NCBI GenBank assembly: GCA_027485535.1 | Contig: JAIXQV010000282.1 | Location: 1 to 5,270, forward strand | Length of the DNA stretch: 5,270 nt | DNA from: Oxalobacteraceae bacterium | Lineage (GTDB): Bacteria; Pseudomonadota; Gammaproteobacteria; Burkholderiales; Burkholderiaceae_D | Direction: 5' to 3' | Shown here: piece by piece, positions 1-5,228 of the stretch | Position numbering within the stretch: position 1 is the stretch's first letter | Layout of the letters: each line of letters opens with the position of its first letter | Made by a program: the position numbers and the translations under genes | The notes under the pieces: generated by a model | The model's input: only the letters and a program-made list of their open reading frames with translations | Database searches by the model: none | What the model was told of the DNA's origin: nothing

Positions 1-1170
1 GGTGAGCGTTTGGATACGCTGGATCGTTTGGCGCGAGTGTCCTTACCGCCGTGGGGGCCGTGGTCAGCCGAGGGCCGTTTTCGGATCAGTGCGCGCGGCT
101 ACGCGGTTGATGCGTTGCGCTTGCAGATTGGTAGCAGCGTGTTAAATGGTCGCGGTGCGATTGATACCGCTAGCGGCAAATCAAAAATCGATCTTGCACT
201 CGATACGCCACTGATTCAGCTTGATGACTTCAGGCTGCAGCAATGGTCAGCGGTGGAGAGAAAGCCGGCTGCAGAAGAAAAAACGGATGCAGCGAGTGTT
301 AAGCGTAAAGCGCTCGAGGCGAGTGACCAGGCTCAGGGATTATTGTCACGTCAAATCTTATCCAAGGCAGATGCAACGCTGGCGGTGCGGGTCGAGCAGG
401 TACGCTCGGGCAAAGATGTACTGGGTAGTGGCAAGCTGGATGCACGTCTACTGAAAGGGCGGGCTGAGATTGGACCGGTTCTAGTGACCATGCCGGGCGG
501 TGAGGCCAAGCTGCAGCTATCCTACGAGCCGCGCGAGCAGGACGTGCTGGCTGACTTGAAGGTCGATATTGATCGCTTCGACTATGGTGTGATCGGTCGC
601 CGCCTGAAACCCGAGAGTGATCTCGGCGGGCGCTTTAGTTTGAAAATGGATGTCAATGCGCGCGCGGCACGGCTGTCGCAAATGCTTGCCCATGGCAATG
701 GCAGTATCGATATCGCGGTCTGGCCTGAAAAACTACCCTCTGGCGTGTTTGATCTGTGGGCAGTGAATCTGTTTGTCGCACTCCTGCCAACACTCGATCC
801 GTCGAATGCCTCCGTGGTGAATTGCGCGGTGGGTCGCTTCACGCTAAATGATGGCAAACTTGCGCAGCGTCAGTTGGTGATTGATACGACGCGTATGCGG
901 GTGAATGGCGAAGCTCAAGTAAATTTTGCTGATGAGCGGCTGCGCCTTCGAATGCAACCGCAGGCAAAGACTGCACAGTTTTTGAGTTTGGCGACGCCGA
1001 TAGAGGTGAATGGTAGCTTCGACCAATTCAAGGTCGGCCCGAATCCGGGCGATGTGATGCAAACGATTGTACGACTGGCGACTTCGATCTTCTGGGTGCC
1101 GATACAAAAACTGATGGGTGAGAAACTACCCGCAGATGGCGCGGATGTTTGCAAGCTTCAATTACGGTGA
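1..1170 (+). CDS. AsmA family protein, C-terminal part (5' end outside window)
   Basis: This is the C-terminal 389 residues of a larger protein: the frame is open from the first base and has no convincing start, since the first possible one (TTG at 10) lacks a ribosome binding site. AsmA-family proteins are long envelope proteins, anchored in the inner membrane and spanning the periplasm with repeated beta-strand units, and are linked to outer-membrane assembly and lipid transport. The visible part shows the family's alternating beta pattern. The C-terminal block is typical: VNCAVGRFTLNDGKL (from about 817), a DTTRMRVNGEAQVNF segment, 'LRLRMQPQAKT', a 'TPIEVNGSF' strand, then a short hydrophobic helix and PADGADVC near the end. 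A charged Lys/Glu/Ala-rich linker lies around bases 250-330. The gene converges on the GGDEF/EAL gene and seems functionally unrelated to it. The family call is fairly sure; the exact subfamily is not. Confidence 0.8.
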   Translation, partial: GERLDTLDRLARVSLPPWGPWSAEGRFRISARGYAVDALRLQIGSSVLNGRGAIDTASGKSKIDLALDTPLIQLDDFRLQQWSAVERKPAAEEKTDAASVKRKALEASDQAQGLLSRQILSKADATLAVRVEQVRSGKDVLGSGKLDARLLKGRAEIGPVLVTMPGGEAKLQLSYEPREQDVLADLKVDIDRFDYGVIGRRLKPESDLGGRFSLKMDVNARAARLSQMLAHGNGSIDIAVWPEKLPSGVFDLWAVNLFVALLPTLDPSNASVVNCAVGRFTLNDGKLAQRQLVIDTTRMRVNGEAQVNFADERLRLRMQPQAKTAQFLSLATPIEVNGSFDQFKVGPNPGDVMQTIVRLATSIFWVPIQKLMGEKLPADGADVCKLQLR

Positions 1171-1223
1171 TCACTGCACGGAACTCGGTGGCCTGCCAGC
1201 CGAATTTCCACCATCGCTTATCT

Positions 1224-1293
1224 GTTCTGAATACGCCGTTCTGAATACGCGGTTTTTAACAAGCCGTTCTTAATAAGTCGACCTAAATCAACC
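1224..1293. repeat. 14-bp tandem repeat, four clear units plus a degenerate fifth
   Basis: Four head-to-tail 14-bp units fill most of the 117-bp gap between the convergent AsmA and GGDEF/EAL genes: GTTCTGAATACGCC (1224-1237), GTTCTGAATACGCG (1238-1251), GTTTTTAACAAGCC (1252-1265) and GTTCTTAATAAGTC (1266-1279). Units 1 and 2 differ at one base; units 3 and 4 agree at 11 of 14. A weak fifth unit (1280-1293) runs into the stop codon of the GGDEF/EAL gene at 1288-1290. A short CCG/CGG pairing followed by five T (1236-1257) could act as a weak terminator for the AsmA gene, but the stem is only about 4 bp. I see no strong rho-independent terminator here on either strand. The role is unknown. Confidence 0.75.
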
Positions 1294-3108
1294 GCGTTGA
1301 AGGCCTTGCAGCCAGGCTTGGGGGTCATAGTCGCGTATGAGCTCAATGGTCTCGTCGACCGGCATGGCTGGGCTATGGATCCAGCCTTGCAAAGCATCGC
1401 AGTTTTTTTCACGCAGTATCGAGAACTGCTGAGCAGTTTCCACCCCCTCGGCGATCACTGAAATACCGAGCCCATGCGCAAGCTGTATCAGCGCGTGTGT
1501 AATGACCTGCGATTGCCGGTCATGGGGTTCATCCAGCGCGGTGACTAATCGCCGATCGATCTTCAGAGCTGAGATGGGTAGTCGAAGTAGTTGCTGAAAA
1601 TTGGAGAAACCCGTACCCAATTTATCGATCGCGATTTTTACGCCGAGCTGGTGCAAGGCGGATAAGGCCCTCTTGCTCCTTTCAATGTCCGCCATGATCG
1701 CGCGCTCACTCATCTCGAGTGTGAGTGCCGAGGGCGGAAGCGCAGATTCGGCCAGCGCGCGGGCGATGGTCTCGAGCAGTAGCGGCGTATGTAGCTGCTT
1801 GCCGGAGAGATTCACCGAGACACTGAGTTCATCCACGCCCAGACGCCGGAATGCCGCACACTGTCGGCACGCCGCATGAAGCACCCATTCACCGATGCGG
1901 TAAATGAGGTTGGATTCTTCTGCAATCGGCAAAAAACGAGATGGTTTGATCACACCCAGTGTTGGATGCTGCCAGCGTATGAAAGCCTCGATGCCAATAA
2001 GCTTCCCGGTGGCGAGATTAATCTGCGGTTGGTAAATTAAAAACAATTGATCCAGCTGGATGGCATCGGTTAGCGCCCGCTGAATCTGCGCTTGTTCCTT
2101 GTATTGCTGCTGGATGTCGGCGTTGTAGAGTTGATAAAGATTGCGGCCTGAAGTTTTTGCGATGTACATAGCGGCATCGGCACGCTCGATCAGCAGGTCT
2201 TCGCTGTCACCATCTTCGGGGTAGGCAGTAACGCCCAGGCTACAGGTCACTTCCAACTTGTGGCCGTCGAAATCGATAGGCTCACAGATCACTTGCATGA
2301 TGCGCTTCAATATTGCCGTGGTTAGTCGTGCCTCTGGGCCACCACGAAGCAGCAAAACAAACTCGTCACCCCCGTAGCGACCGATAATGTCATCCTGCCG
2401 GAGTAATTGGCGTAGCCGCGCAGTGATAGTTTCTAAAATACGATCGCCAGCATGGTGACCAAATCGATCATTGATTTGCTTGAAATGATCCAGGTCGATA
2501 AACACCACCCAAAACGGCATGCCATGCCGCCGAGCGAAGGCCAGCGTCTCAGAAAGGGAAGCGATCAGCGAGCGACGATTGCTGGCACCTGTCAGCGAAT
2601 CATGCGCCGCTTGATGCGCCAGTTCTTTTTCCAGCCGCTTGCGATATGAAATATCACGCGCGACGACCTGCATCGCCGCTTTACCGTCGTAGCTCATCGG
2701 CAAACAGCGAAGCGCGATTTCAAAACGCGAGCCATCGATACGCGTCGCGATAGTTTCGATGCGCTCGCCGGGATCCTCCGTCGCGCGCGCGACATCCGAT
2801 GCCAAGCCAAGGTCATTCAGGGTCGTGCCAATCAGCGGTCGCCGACTGTGTTCAGCAAACATGCGACGCGCCGCTGTATTGGCGAAAGCGAGTCGGCCGT
2901 CCATCTGCACCATGATCGCATCCGGCGAAAGCTCGACGATCAGACGGTAGCGCTCTTCGCTTTCCTGCAGTTTTTGCAGGGCAGCCTGACGCTCTTGCGC
3001 CTCGATGTAGAGCTCGAGACTTTTTTGTTCGAGCAGCGTCTCGGCCTGTTGCCGCGAGCTGATCTCGCGTACCAGCCTTCGCTGATATAACGCCTCAGGC
3101 GTTGGCAT
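1288..3108 (-). CDS. PAS-GGDEF-EAL protein, putative H-NOX-associated cyclic-di-GMP enzyme
   Basis: A 606-residue soluble protein with no membrane segment. Order: N-terminal coiled-coil helix (about 1-50, with LEQKSLELY at 26-34), PAS domain (about 51-155), GGDEF diguanylate cyclase domain (about 165-325), EAL domain (about 340-600). The cyclase site looks functional: FIDLDHFKQIND (203-214), RYGGDEF (244-250) and an inhibitory RxxD site (R237-D240). The EAL domain is altered: EAF (374-376) replaces EAL, and DKLGTG (495-500) replaces DDFGTG, losing the second metal-binding Asp. Glu374, Asn433, Glu465, Lys516, Asp518 and EGVE (554-557) remain. I infer that it mainly makes c-di-GMP and that phosphodiesterase activity is weak or absent. 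It overlaps the H-NOX gene by 14 bp, so the H-NOX protein is the likely controlling partner. The ATG at 3108 is the only start before an in-frame TAG (3121-3123). No Shine-Dalgarno is visible, which suggests translational coupling to the upstream gene. Confidence 0.95.
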   Translation of the reverse strand: MPTPEALYQRRLVREISSRQQAETLLEQKSLELYIEAQERQAALQKLQESEERYRLIVELSPDAIMVQMDGRLAFANTAARRMFAEHSRRPLIGTTLNDLGLASDVARATEDPGERIETIATRIDGSRFEIALRCLPMSYDGKAAMQVVARDISYRKRLEKELAHQAAHDSLTGASNRRSLIASLSETLAFARRHGMPFWVVFIDLDHFKQINDRFGHHAGDRILETITARLRQLLRQDDIIGRYGGDEFVLLLRGGPEARLTTAILKRIMQVICEPIDFDGHKLEVTCSLGVTAYPEDGDSEDLLIERADAAMYIAKTSGRNLYQLYNADIQQQYKEQAQIQRALTDAIQLDQLFLIYQPQINLATGKLIGIEAFIRWQHPTLGVIKPSRFLPIAEESNLIYRIGEWVLHAACRQCAAFRRLGVDELSVSVNLSGKQLHTPLLLETIARALAESALPPSALTLEMSERAIMADIERSKRALSALHQLGVKIAIDKLGTGFSNFQQLLRLPISALKIDRRLVTALDEPHDRQSQVITHALIQLAHGLGISVIAEGVETAQQFSILREKNCDALQGWIHSPAMPVDETIELIRDYDPQAWLQGLQRG

Positions 3109-3655
3109 TTGCAGCGCGCACTAGGGTGAAGCGTGTCAGCGCTTCCTCCCCCTGCGAGGGTAACTCGGTGCGCTGAATGGTCATGTTTTCCTTGAAATGG
3201 GCGATACACCCCTCGATCAAGCCTTGCGCAAAGTCGGCCATGCGGCGGCGGGATCGGTAGATGAATACCATCGTTTGCTGATTGTCCTGCTCATAGCTGA
3301 AAGAGGGTAGCTCGGCATCGCGATACAGCTTGTTGACGTCCACATGAATCGTGTTCTCAAGCGCACCCAATAAGGAGAAAACATCGCTGAACTTGTTGGT
3401 CATATTGGGGTGAATTTCGACAAAGCGACCAAACAAATGCCGACCAAAGTGCTGCAATAGCTGCGGAACCGAGATGCCCGTTTGGGTAGATAGGTTGGAG
3501 ACCAGATCCACCATCTCTTGATGCGGGTAGGTACCGATCGAGGTGTACGCGCCGTTAGTGGATAGTGTTGACGATTGGATAATTTCGTCGGCTGTTCTGG
3601 CTGAAAACTGCGACTCCACCATGTCGATGAATTCGCGGAAGACGATGCCTTTCAT
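3095..3655 (-). CDS. H-NOX (heme nitric oxide/oxygen binding) sensor protein
   Basis: A 186-residue single-domain cytosolic protein, the usual length for stand-alone bacterial H-NOX, beginning with the typical MKGIVF. It binds one heme b and senses nitric oxide; in known systems it then regulates a partner kinase or c-di-GMP enzyme by direct contact. Visible hallmarks are proximal heme ligand His104 (in IHVDVNKLY), the heme-bending Pro117 (in DAELP), and the YxSxR propionate-binding motif Tyr133-Ser135-Arg137. The spacing matches the H102/P115/Y131-S133-R135 pattern of Thermoanaerobacter H-NOX, shifted by two. The distal Tyr140 that stabilises O2 in that protein corresponds to Phe142 here, so I infer an NO-selective sensor. 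The start at 3655 is supported by an AGGGG ribosome binding site (3664-3668) eight bases upstream. Its last 14 bp overlap the GGDEF/EAL gene, its obvious partner. An AT-rich upstream stretch probably holds the promoter of the pair. Confidence 0.96.
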   Translation of the reverse strand: MKGIVFREFIDMVESQFSARTADEIIQSSTLSTNGAYTSIGTYPHQEMVDLVSNLSTQTGISVPQLLQHFGRHLFGRFVEIHPNMTNKFSDVFSLLGALENTIHVDVNKLYRDAELPSFSYEQDNQQTMVFIYRSRRRMADFAQGLIEGCIAHFKENMTIQRTELPSQGEEALTRFTLVRAANANA

Positions 3656-3663
3656 GATGTCGG

Positions 3664-3668
3664 CCCCT
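3664..3668 (-). promoter_or_regulatory. Ribosome binding site of the H-NOX gene
   Basis: The minus strand reads AGGGG, followed by eight bases and then the ATG at 3655. The spacing is good and supports this start. The downstream partner gene has no comparable site. Confidence 0.65.
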
Positions 3669-3717
3669 GTAGTGATTCTTCAAACTGTTGGCCTACGGAA
3701 ACCGAATGTACTACAAG

Positions 3718-3739
3718 TAACTATTGTTAACTATTAGTT
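3718..3739. repeat. 10-bp tandem repeat and 11-bp inverted repeat, possible operator
   Basis: TAACTATTGT (3718-3727) is followed directly by TAACTATTAG (3728-3737). The second copy is also part of a perfect inverted repeat, AACTA-T-TAGTT (3729-3739). This lies immediately downstream of the candidate -10 box of the H-NOX gene, about 65-85 bases before its ATG, where an operator could sit. No known regulator consensus was recognised. Confidence 0.45.
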
Positions 3740-3740
3740 T

Positions 3741-3769
3741 TATATAAGGATCTTGTTGGTTTGGTTGAA
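3741..3769 (-). promoter_or_regulatory. Candidate sigma-70-like promoter of the H-NOX/GGDEF-EAL operon
   Basis: On the minus strand, TTCAAC (3769-3764) and TATATA (3746-3741) are separated by 17 bp, in a distinctly AT-rich patch upstream of the H-NOX gene. The -35 matches only 3 of 6 consensus bases and the -10 matches 4 of 6, so this is a weak assignment based on spacing, composition and position. The two 9-bp direct repeats described separately overlap the -35 box and the spacer. Confidence 0.3.
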
Positions 3770-3777
3770 TCTTGTTG
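3750..3777. repeat. Pair of 9-bp direct repeats over the candidate promoter
   Basis: ATCTTGTTG occurs at 3750-3758 and again at 3769-3777, 19 bp apart start to start (minus strand: CAACAAGAT). One copy lies in the spacer of the candidate promoter and the other overlaps the -35 box. Direct repeats about two helical turns apart could bind a regulator on one DNA face. The regulator is unknown. Confidence 0.45.
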
Positions 3778-3906
3778 ATAGCTAAAGAATCTAGTGAAAA
3801 AAATTGAAATAAATAGCCAGAGCTCGGCGGGATTTCGGTTCCCACGACCTAGCATGCTCGTTAAAAAAGTCGAATAGGAAGCCGGGCCGCTGTTCGACCC
3901 GCTTGA

Positions 3907-3958
3907 ATCGTCAAGAGGAGACGACAAAAGAAGACGACAAGAAAGCCCGACAAGAGAA
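3907..3958. repeat. 13-bp purine-rich tandem repeat, about four units
   Basis: The units, in register, are ATCGTCAAGAGGA (3907-3919), GACGACAAAAGAA (3920-3932), GACGACAAGAAAG (3933-3945) and CCCGACAAGAGAA (3946-3958), with consensus near GACGACAAGAGAA. A faint fifth unit may follow at 3959-3971. One strand is almost all purine apart from the regularly placed C residues. The array lies about 250-300 bases upstream of the H-NOX start. The period is not a whole number of helical turns, so an array of regulator sites is possible but not obvious. Confidence 0.65.
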
Positions 3959-4000
3959 GCCAGCGAGTGAGGAGTTTTAGTCGAGTGACTGAACGCTGTT

Positions 4001-4035
4001 GGTGGCTCGGATGCCACCTCGTCCTGATACCACCT
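4001..4035. repeat. 16-bp direct repeat with a short perfect hairpin
   Basis: GGTGGC (4001-4006) and GCCACC (4013-4018) form a perfect 6-bp stem with a 6-base loop. The right arm belongs to GATGCCACCT (4010-4019), which recurs 16 bp on as GATACCACCT (4026-4035) with one mismatch. The left arm could therefore also pair, less well, with the second copy. No T-run follows on either strand, so it is not a standard terminator. Confidence 0.45.
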
Positions 4036-4065
4036 AGGTCAGCCCACTATTAACAGAATGGGGGA

Positions 4066-4122
4066 CGCGCGCCAGCGGCAGCAATAGCAATAGCAATAGC
4101 AATCGCGTGAGCAGGGCGCGCG
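4066..4122 (-). repeat. Hexamer microsatellite inside a GC-rich inverted repeat, 3' of the peroxidase gene
   Basis: Four perfect AGCAAT copies (4080-4103; ATTGCT on the coding strand of the peroxidase) are preceded by a degenerate unit, AGCGGC (4074-4079). They are enclosed by a perfect 8-bp inverted repeat, CGCGCGCC (4066-4073) and GGCGCGCG (4115-4122). In peroxidase mRNA the stem would begin 11 bases after the TAG stop, with a 41-base loop carrying the repeat. No U-tract follows, so it may protect the 3' end or be chance GC richness rather than a rho-independent terminator. Confidence 0.55.
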
Positions 4123-4133
4123 GGATCTCGAGT

Positions 4134-5216
4134 CTACGGTCGCTGGAATGCGGCGACCGGTAACTGCGGTGCCTCTTTGAATTGCTTGGGCACCTCGCCA
4201 GTGAGCGTGGCAAGGAAGGCGACGATCTGGCGCACTTCCTGGTCGGGTAGCTGGCGACCCAACTGCACACGTGCCATCACGCGTACCGCATCATCCAGTG
4301 TCGCTACCGACCCATCATGGAAATAGGGCGGTGTCATGGCCACGTTGCGCAGTTGCGGCACCTTGAAGATCCATTGATCTTCTTCTTTGCCGGTATCGTG
4401 GAACTTGCCTTTGTCGTAGCCCTTGAATTGGGCGATCTCGACACTGCCGGTGGCTTTCCAGTAGTCCTCGACCAGACCAAATTTTTGGAAGCTCTGGCCA
4501 CCGACGGTCGGCCCGTTGTGGCAACCGGCGCAGCCATAGCTAATGAATTTATCCAGCCCAGCCTTGGCATCGGTGCTGATGGCTTGTTTATCGCCTTTCA
4601 GGTATTGGTCAAAGGGAGCCGGGGTGAGTAGCGTGCGCTCGTAGGCACCAATCGCAATGGCCCAGTTCTGGGCACTTACGGCCTCTTTTTCATTCGGGAA
4701 GGCTTCTTCAAACAGGGGCTTGTAGCCGAGCGCGTGCAGCTTCGTTTCTGCTTCGGCGAAGCTCTTGTTACCGTAGGCGAAAGGACTGGTGAGCGCTTTC
4801 CAAGCCTGCTCTTCCACACTTACGCGATTGCCGCCGTAGTGCTGTGCCACCAGCAGCGGGGTATTAAACACCGTTTGTGCATTGCGCGGCATCAGTACCC
4901 CATGGACGCCAACGGAGCGCGGCAAGGAGTCCGCCCCGTAGTGACTTGGGTTATGACAGCTGACACACCCGGTGCGGCCATCGGTGGATACACGCGTCTC
5001 GAAAAATAGTTTTTTGCCTAGCTCGACTCGCGCTGCGGAGTGAGGGTAGTCATCCACATGAGCGGTATAAGGCAGGGGGCGAAATACTTGCTTTGCGCGC
5101 TCTAGCAGGTCGCTCTCGGTATCGGCGGCGGTGACGAGTCCGACGCCCAAAGCGCTGGCGACGACCAACAAGCCGATCAGGCTACGACGTTTGGAAAGAG
5201 AAAAAGTGAGTTTCAT
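4134..5216 (-). CDS. Di-heme cytochrome c peroxidase (CcpA/MauG superfamily), periplasmic
   Basis: A 360-residue exported protein that should reduce hydrogen peroxide to water with electrons from a small cytochrome c or cupredoxin. A signal peptide is clear: basic start (KRR at 9-11), hydrophobic core about 12-28, cleavage after Ala30 or Ala31. Two c-type heme sites are present, CVSCH (84-88, peroxidatic heme) and CAGCH (229-233, electron-transfer heme). Met294 in NVAMTPPYFHDG fits the distal ligand of the high-potential heme; MauG has Tyr there, so this is peroxidase-like. His105 is the likely distal ligand of the peroxidatic heme. Oddly, the segment usually reading NPxEMG reads SPFAYG (144-149), so Ala147 seems to replace the catalytic Glu. 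The length fits the family. The ATG at 5216 starts the signal peptide and follows a weak AGAAAG ribosome binding site. The gene lies 478 bp upstream of the H-NOX gene on the same strand and is probably transcribed separately. Confidence 0.95.
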   Translation of the reverse strand: MKLTFSLSKRRSLIGLLVVASALGVGLVTAADTESDLLERAKQVFRPLPYTAHVDDYPHSAARVELGKKLFFETRVSTDGRTGCVSCHNPSHYGADSLPRSVGVHGVLMPRNAQTVFNTPLLVAQHYGGNRVSVEEQAWKALTSPFAYGNKSFAEAETKLHALGYKPLFEEAFPNEKEAVSAQNWAIAIGAYERTLLTPAPFDQYLKGDKQAISTDAKAGLDKFISYGCAGCHNGPTVGGQSFQKFGLVEDYWKATGSVEIAQFKGYDKGKFHDTGKEEDQWIFKVPQLRNVAMTPPYFHDGSVATLDDAVRVMARVQLGRQLPDQEVRQIVAFLATLTGEVPKQFKEAPQLPVAAFQRP

Positions 5217-5221
5217 CGATG

Positions 5222-5228
5222 TCTTTCT
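5222..5228 (-). promoter_or_regulatory. Weak ribosome binding site of the peroxidase gene
   Basis: AGAAAGA on the minus strand lies a few bases upstream of the ATG at 5216. The match is purine-rich but lacks a GGAGG core. The remaining bases to the window end contain a half-site-like TTGAT (5236-5240) but no identifiable full promoter. Confidence 0.4.

Larger units (their letters stand above)
3781..4133. other. Gene-free stretch between the peroxidase stop and the H-NOX promoter
   Basis: I see no convincing gene here. The open frames crossing it on the minus strand (3727-4017 and 4034-4270) have low-complexity translations rich in Ser, Leu and Arg; one runs through a microsatellite and the other overlaps the peroxidase gene. 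The stretch holds a purine-rich 13-bp repeat array, a 16-bp direct repeat with a hairpin, and a hexamer microsatellite inside a GC-rich inverted repeat, each listed separately. No tRNA, CRISPR or insertion sequence was found. A small RNA cannot be excluded by eye. Confidence 0.6.

Noticed and set aside
1187..1212. GGTGG/CCACC pairing as the terminator of the AsmA gene
   Set aside because: It is a 5-bp stem with a 16-base loop and no following T-run; too weak to call.
3095..3108. Programmed frameshift joining H-NOX and GGDEF/EAL into one protein
   Set aside because: Both proteins have normal, complete ends, the downstream frame has its own ATG, and no slippery sequence was seen. A simple overlap explains it.
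3820..3915. tRNA-like segment with a GTTCGA-type motif near 3892
   Set aside because: No acceptor stem, anticodon arm or correct T-arm pairing could be drawn around it on either strand.
3727..4017. Minus-strand open frame of 96 codons upstream of the H-NOX gene
   Set aside because: Its translation is Ser/Leu/Thr-rich without recognisable domains, it covers the 13-bp repeat array and the candidate promoter, and no good ribosome binding site was seen.
3907..4103. CRISPR array or replication-origin iterons
   Set aside because: Units are 6-16 bp and directly abutting, with no spacers of CRISPR length, no cas genes and no replication initiator gene.
4034..4270. Minus-strand open frame of 78 codons with a Leu run
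   Set aside because: It overlaps the peroxidase gene in another frame, and the Leu run comes from the ATTGCT microsatellite, so it is probably chance.
4317..4631. Plus-strand open frame of 104 codons with hydrophobic stretches
   Set aside because: It lies wholly opposite the well-supported peroxidase gene and has no family features; it is an antisense shadow.
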